Origin: Physocladia obscura
Taxonomy: Eukaryota; Chytridiomycota; Chytridiomycetes; Chytridiales; Chytriomycetaceae
Assembly (NCBI GenBank): GCA_027596945.1
Contig: JADGJH010000986.1
Span: 1 to 12,672, forward strand
DNA: 12,672 bases
Direction: 5' to 3'
Shown here: positions 7,734 through 12,672 of the stretch, in pieces
Numbering within the stretch: the stretch's first letter is position 1
Layout: each line of letters begins with the position of its first letter
Notes under the pieces: model-generated
Databases searched by the model: none
The model's input: the letters and a program-made list of their open reading frames with translations, nothing else
What the model was told of the DNA's origin: nothing
Position numbers and translations under genes: made by a program

Positions 7734-10700
7734 TCACTCTGCAGCTGCCGATTTTCTACGTCCTTTTTTTTCCTTCTTTTCCTTCTTTTTAACAATTTTT
7801 CCCATATCTTTTGGTCCACTCGTATACACTTGCGTGATCAGCATTTCAACTGCTCGTGGCTTCCCTGCTTCTTCAGGGCTCTTAACGTTTCTTGCTTCTC
7901 GAGGAATATCAATTAATACATTAATGCCAGCAATTGCCGACCCCAAGATTCGTTTTGAAATGTTTGTAATAAGTGGGCATCCTGTCAAGTCAACGCATTT
8001 TAATTGTAGGGCATTTTTGGCCAAGAAGCTTGCTAGTCCGTCTGTAATTTTGCGACATCTGCGCAATCCCAGAAACTTCAAATGCTTCATTATTTCGGTA
8101 AAAAATACTACTGAAGCGTCAGTTATTTGCTGGCAGTGACTGAAATCGAGAGTTTCAAATGCGTGGTGTCCAAGAGATAGATCGTAGAGTCCCGCGTTTG
8201 TAAGCCTGGTGCAAAATGAAAGCCGGAGTTCTGAAAGCTTGGATGGTGAAGATGCAATCCATTTCAAGCATTTATCTGAAACATGATCGCAGTCTGAAAG
8301 GTCAATACTCGAAATTTTTCTTATTGTTTTCAGTCTTATTAATAGACAAGAGAATGATAATAATGGCGAATACCTGCAATGCCTTATCACCAAAAATACT
8401 CCAAAATCCGTTAATCGAACGCACCGTCGAACTTTTATTACCTCAATTTCTGACGCAGGGGCCAAAATTTTTTCCAATTGCTCATCTCCGATTTGTTTGC
8501 AATGGGTCAGATTAATTGACCTCAAATTCGACCATCTATGGTCAGAAAATCCAACACCTTTCAATTGCCCACAATAGCTAACATCAATAGCTCTCATTTT
8601 TGTCAATCCATAGGCCATATATGAAATTCCGCGGTCGGTTATTTTCCAGCAATTCGAAAGACAGATGGATTGAACGTTTGGGCAGGTGTTTGTCATGATT
8701 CCAAGCTCATCATCAGCGATTTGCCAACAACTCTTCAGATTTATATTTGTAAGTTGATCAAAGGCTCGTTCACATAAAGATTGAAATATAGTTGAGGACA
8801 ATATCGTGAAAATTTCGCCACAATCCAAGATTGTCCAGCACCTTGAATCGCTAATAATTGCATTGAATTTTTGGCCTAAAATACGCATTTTTAAACGCTC
8901 TTTCGGATTGAGGTATTGTAAAGCCGATGCGATTATTCCTGCTGGAACCTCATAAATATGTTGGATCTTTTTATACGATGAAACGTTTGATTCTTTTTGC
9001 GATTTCGCTGGTGCTAGTGGGGCGACTTTGGCGATTAAGTTCTTCTCTTCTTTTTTGCTATTATTTCCAAAAACCTTAGTCAGCATTTTCCCAAACTTTC
9101 CCTTGACGTGAATCACAATTAGCAAATTATAATAAAAAGAAACGCAAAAAGATAAAAAAGTTACGAACCATATCCCTTTCAGACATTCTTCTTTTTAAAC
9201 CATCAAAGTTACTACCTAACGATTCAGTTGAAGATCCAAGAGATTCGTTCAAACCAACCACCGAACTTCTACCACTACCAAGAGAATCCTTCTTATCTAC
9301 TCCAAGTTTTCCACCCGTCCTGAAAATGGAATTTAAATGTCCCTTTTTGTCAGCCGGAACTTCTCCGAGAGGTGTTGTCGTCGATTTTGGCTTTTTACTG
9401 AATGGCAATACAAATTTGCGCAGTATATCCTGGTTCACACCTTTACCAGCCACCGAGCTCTCTTCAACGTGATGCAACATATTTTCTACAGCAGCAGCAT
9501 TGCGCGAGACTACTTGTTGCAGCCGTTTGTCTGCCTCGATGGCAATGCTTTGGAAACTATCAGGGAACTCGTTCAATACAGTCTCGAGCGCAGTTTTGTT
9601 CAATTGGATAACGTCACAAGTGGCTGTTGATATTCGGACTGAGGCTGTTCGTGGAGTATTTCTTAAGAGTCCAACTTCTCCAAAAAAGTCGCCGTCTTTC
9701 ACAGTGTCAAAAATCTGTGTGCCATCGTCTGAAACAATTTCAACTTGACCTGAGACGACAAAGTACATTTCGTTCGCAATATCGCCTTTTTTGCAAATCA
9801 TTTCGCCACGCTTGTAGCGATGCACTGATGTGTATTGTGCCATAGTTCGGATGAAGTTTTTGTTTGTTTTTTGAAAAGTTGGAACCTAACAGTTTTTATT
9901 TCAATCAAAAAAAAAATTTATCGCACAAACTCACCTTACTCAACCGATCGATAGTGTCTTCAATAGTAAACTTCGTTGTATCTCCAGCTCCTTCTTGCAA
10001 CTTCTTGACAGCTTTTTGTCTCTCAATTGCAAGTTTATAGTTTTCTTCGGCTTTCAAAAGCATAGTTCTCGCCAACGATTCATGCTGTGCTAGAATCGCA
10101 CGAAGGGAGTCTTTGTGTAGCTCTAAAGTTGTGCAGACGGTACGTGCACGGATCGTGGCTGTACGATTGATAACATAAAACAGGGCAACTTCTCCGAAAA
10201 ACGAAGACGATCCGAATTCACCGTAAACTGTCTGCCCATTTTTGCTAACAACGTCAGCAATACCATCAGCGACAAAAAACATTGAAGATCCGGGCTCGTC
10301 AGCAATAATAATTAGTTCTTTTGGTTGAAACACACGGAGCTTAAGAGCCATAGCAAGTTCATGGAAAAAAGCTTGAGAGCCGCCTTTAAAGAGTGGTATC
10401 TGAAACAAACCGGACTTTCATGTTGGTTTTTGTTGGAAAATAAAGAATTCATGGAAATGGGGAAAATAGAAAAGAGAAAGTAAGAAAATTTGAACAGACC
10501 TGTTTTAAAGTCTCTCGAAGTACATCAACTTCTGTAACAGCTTCCTGCATTGTATTCAACTTATTTTTCTCTCTGATTTTATTGAGCTCAAATCGCTGCT
10601 TCGCCTCTTCATTAATTTTTGTACTGATTGCTGGATACGGAGTCATAACCTCCTCTAAATCGTTTTTTGATAGTTTGAAGACCGTGATGATGCTGCTTTG

Positions 10701-11785
10701 GGCCCGTACTGACGCAATTCGTTTTACTTCAAGAAAAATCCCAACTTCGCCAAAAAATGTTCCAGGGTGAAACTCGGCAAATATGGCATCCGTTTCTTCG
10801 CTGTATACTTCGGCGATTCCACCGACAACAAAATACATTTCAGTGGCAATATCGCCTTTTTGGATTATAGTTTCGCCTCGTCGATATTGAAGAGGGTTCA
10901 GCTTTAAGGCAAGTTGGTGCAAAAATTTGATGTCGCAGTCTCGAAATAGAGGAATCTAAAATAATATATATTGAACTCATTTTTCTTTTTTTTTTGTTGA
11001 AAAAGAACGAACTTTTTTGAGGTCTTTGTTAGTTACTGATAAATTAATTTCGTCCTCGAAATCCACCTTCATTGCCGCCTGCTGTTGTTTCATATGTGCT
11101 TGATATCTTTCCTCTGCAAGGATAGATATTGCCTCATTCACCTTTGGGTAGAGCTTTAAGACACGTTGAAGGCGTTCTTTTGTAAGCGCTAAAATCATGC
11201 AACGTCCAAATGCACGACATGATGCTGTTCTGGATATTTATTTTTTTCAGACCACTTAGAACATTTTTTGCGATGCATTGTTCTTACCTGGGCACGGAGA
11301 ACAATACTCCAATCTCTCCGAAGAATGATTGCTCTTGCATTACGTTCAGAATAGTTTCGCCTTAGATTCCCCATTTGAAAAAAATTCGATACATTTTCAG
11401 GTTTTTTAGTTTTATTTGATCATACAATAGAAACTTTCTTATTTTTATTTAAATGCTACTCACCATCTTCCGATATAACTTCCACCTCGCCACGAAGCAC
11501 AAAAAACATAGCTTTTCCGATCTCTCCTTTTCGTACGACAAACTCGCCTGGGTTATAGATTCGTGACTGCATAGCGGTGCTAAGTGTCGTGAGAAACTTG
11601 TCATCAAGCCCTTTGAACAAAACGTGTTCTTCGAGAAATTTTTTCACATGTAGAGTTTGTTGATCGACACTAGGTCGACGGGTAGTTGCTATTGTTGTAT
11701 GCTCGTCTCCGGTGGTGAGAGAGGAAGACATTTTATGAATAAAAATTTGCTTCTTTTGATTCTTTTTGAACTGTGGCAGCATCAT
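7734..11785 (-). CDS. Four-CNBD, F-box and leucine-rich-repeat fusion protein
   Basis: Eight exons join in frame: 11785-11464, 11360-11288, 11229-11013, 10955-10500, 10399-9935, 9885-9169, 9101-8374, 8319-7734, giving about 1,187 residues (1,169 from the Met at 11731). Four cyclic-nucleotide-binding domains lie at roughly 55-175, 205-325, 357-475 and 512-630. Each keeps the phosphate-binding cassette with FGE and its Arg: FGEIGVLFSVPRTAS, FGEVGIFLEVKRIAS, FGEVALFYVINRTAT, FGEVGLLRNTPRTAS. They resemble CNG-channel domains, but no membrane segment is present. A Ser-rich linker (about 650-750) contains KRRMS. An F-box-like motif (about 799-845, ending DSRCWTILD) and ten 26-residue AMN1/FBXL-type repeats (pattern LxLSxCxxITD) follow, then a Lys-rich tail. 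F-box plus repeats is the design of a Skp1-Cul1 ubiquitin-ligase substrate receptor. Cyclic nucleotide control is inferred. The join between the fourth CNBD and F-box part (intron 9168-9102, donor ATG|gttcgt) is the key junction; the same donor type follows exon 3. Confidence 0.85.
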
Positions 11786-11803
11786 TATTCTCGAATGATT
11801 ACA

Positions 11804-11816
11804 AATCTGGAAATAA
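11804..11816 (-). other. Splice acceptor in the 5' leader of the CNBD/F-box gene
   Basis: The minus strand reads tttatttccag then atttg, with the acceptor AG at 11808-11807 and 21 bases of leader before the ATG at 11785. It could end a 5' intron or receive a spliced leader. If transcripts begin at this point, the ATG at 11785 is the first available start, which is why I prefer it to 11731. Confidence 0.4.
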
Positions 11817-12487
11817 ATGTTAGAAGTTCTAGTAACACTTTCATATCTGTTTAAGATTTATTGTAATTTTTTTTTGACCGAACTCAAATGTAGAAATTTG
11901 GAAACCAACTGCAACAGGCTACGTCAAATTATTCAAAAATTGTGTTGGAGAAAACGCGATTGGCCCTTTGATATAGTCTTATAAGCATGAAAATAACAGC
12001 ACTGCCAGAAATGCGACGCGTTGACAACAAACTAGGTGCTGGTGAACGTGTTTGCTACCTTCGCTGAAAAAAGTATTTAACAGCAAATGCGTGATAAAAA
12101 TTGCAGCTACAGCACTGCTTCCGCAGTCCCCAGTTCTGTTGTAGTACTCAAGAATCGAGCTTGCGAGTATGTAGCATAGTCGTTTGTGCAATCATACGAC
12201 CACTTGTAGCTGGTTCAGTCGACCAAAACTTCCTGGCGTGATTGTCATGGGCGTATGTGAGCATAAAATGTGCTGGCATGCAGTTGCCGCTGTACGCAAT
12301 CTGAACAAGACACACCTTTGTATTTTTACTCATGACTAAAATTGGAAGTGCATGGATTTTCTTGTCAGTTTACAATAAACGAATATTCAGGTATGTTATG
12401 ATCAATACAGCAGGGAACGTATTTATTTGAATAACAGCAAAGCTGTACATGGAGTTGAAGGTATTCGCAAAGGAAAACAGAATGAAG

Positions 12488-12509
12488 AATATTATAATAT
12501 TATAATATT
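12488..12509. repeat. 22-base perfect AT palindrome
   Basis: The 22 bases from 12488 to 12509 read the same on both strands and consist only of A and T, with an internal tandem of attata-type units. It is low-complexity sequence; I assign no function. Confidence 0.6.
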
Positions 12510-12585
12510 GTCTATGTAGCACCAAATCGAATTTTGGGGGTAGAATTTCTCTCTCCCCAAACTAAGGTGTCCACAGATTCGACTC

Positions 12586-12617
12586 CGAGTTGATGACTTA
12601 AAAATCTGGTCAACTCG
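12586..12617. repeat. Short imperfect inverted repeat
   Basis: CGAGTTGATGAC at 12586-12597 is matched in reverse complement by GTCAACTCG at 12609-12617, with one extra TG step in the left arm. It is short and may be chance. Confidence 0.35.
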
Positions 12618-12672
12618 ACTCAACGACTGAGACCATAAAAAAATTTTGTTGTATCAAAAAACAACAATGAAG

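Larger units (their letters stand above)
11817..12672. other. No supportable gene; upstream region of the CNBD/F-box gene
   Basis: Two short minus-strand frames (12333-12148 and 12191-11979) overlap in different phases. They have somewhat protein-like composition but no motif I recognise and no clear splice pairing. The promoter of the CNBD/F-box gene presumably lies here. AT-rich palindromic sequence occurs near 12500 and a short inverted repeat near 12600. Confidence 0.45.

Noticed and set aside
7734..9843. F-box/LRR protein and CNBD protein as two adjacent genes
   Set aside because: The apparent ends fall in an intron with usable donor and acceptor, and removal joins the frames exactly in phase. 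RNA evidence would settle it.
9337..9845. Several plus-strand open frames opposite the fourth CNBD
   Set aside because: They overlap a clearly conserved minus-strand exon and have no family signature.
11979..12333. Small minus-strand proteins near the right end
   Set aside because: Short, overlapping in different phases, no motif, no convincing splice pairing.
12480..12512. AT palindrome as an origin or element terminus
   Set aside because: Low-complexity A/T sequence of this kind is common here and no partner repeat or coding region supports a role.
1..12672. Genome-wide reassignment of stop codons (TGA as Trp, TAA/TAG as Gln)
   Set aside because: The Trp codons I checked in HRD1, the GTPase and the F-box/LRR region are TGG, those genes have no internal stops, and TGA ends them at sensible places. 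Local decay is simpler.

Overview
This is an AT-rich stretch of animal nuclear DNA. Genes are broken by many short introns (about 40-110 bases, GT-AG with one GC-AG). The conserved products are eukaryotic: an ER ubiquitin ligase, a Rab-like GTPase, an ArfGAP, and cyclic-nucleotide-binding and F-box/leucine-rich-repeat domains. Tight packing and same-strand genes only tens of bases apart suggest a compact invertebrate genome. A nematode outside the rhabditids is my best guess, because splice acceptors do not follow the strict TTTTCAG pattern. That placement is inference. I assembled all exon models by eye from splice signals, reading frame and family conservation.

Layout. Positions 1-2148 hold no intact gene. 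They contain decayed protein-coding frames that look like a mobile or virus-like element: a fragment resembling protein-primed family B DNA polymerase, followed in the same frame by two TRAF-type zinc fingers. From 4922 down to 2195 on the minus strand lies a same-strand cluster: an intact DNAJC27/RBJ-like small GTPase without a J domain, an ArfGAP gene carrying three in-frame stops, and an unrecognised coiled-coil protein with one internal TAG. The first two are separated by 36 bases. The GTPase and the plus-strand HRD1/SYVN1 gene (4976-7088) are divergent, with start codons only 53 bases apart. HRD1 is complete over seven exons: a multi-membrane-span part, a RING-H2 domain with an unusual low-complexity insert, and a Gln/Ala-rich tail.

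The standout is the minus-strand gene from 11785 down to 7734. Eight exons join in frame into one protein of about 1,187 residues (1,169 from the second possible start). It has four tandem cyclic-nucleotide-binding domains, a Ser-rich linker with an RRMS site, an F-box and ten AMN1/FBXL-type leucine-rich repeats. This architecture suggests a ubiquitin-ligase substrate receptor directly controlled by cAMP or cGMP. I do not recognise it as a characterised protein, but I could not search. Its neighbour HRD1 is also a ubiquitin ligase; I see no evidence that the two work together.

Positions 11809-12672 show no gene I can support. I found no tRNA, rRNA or CRISPR array.
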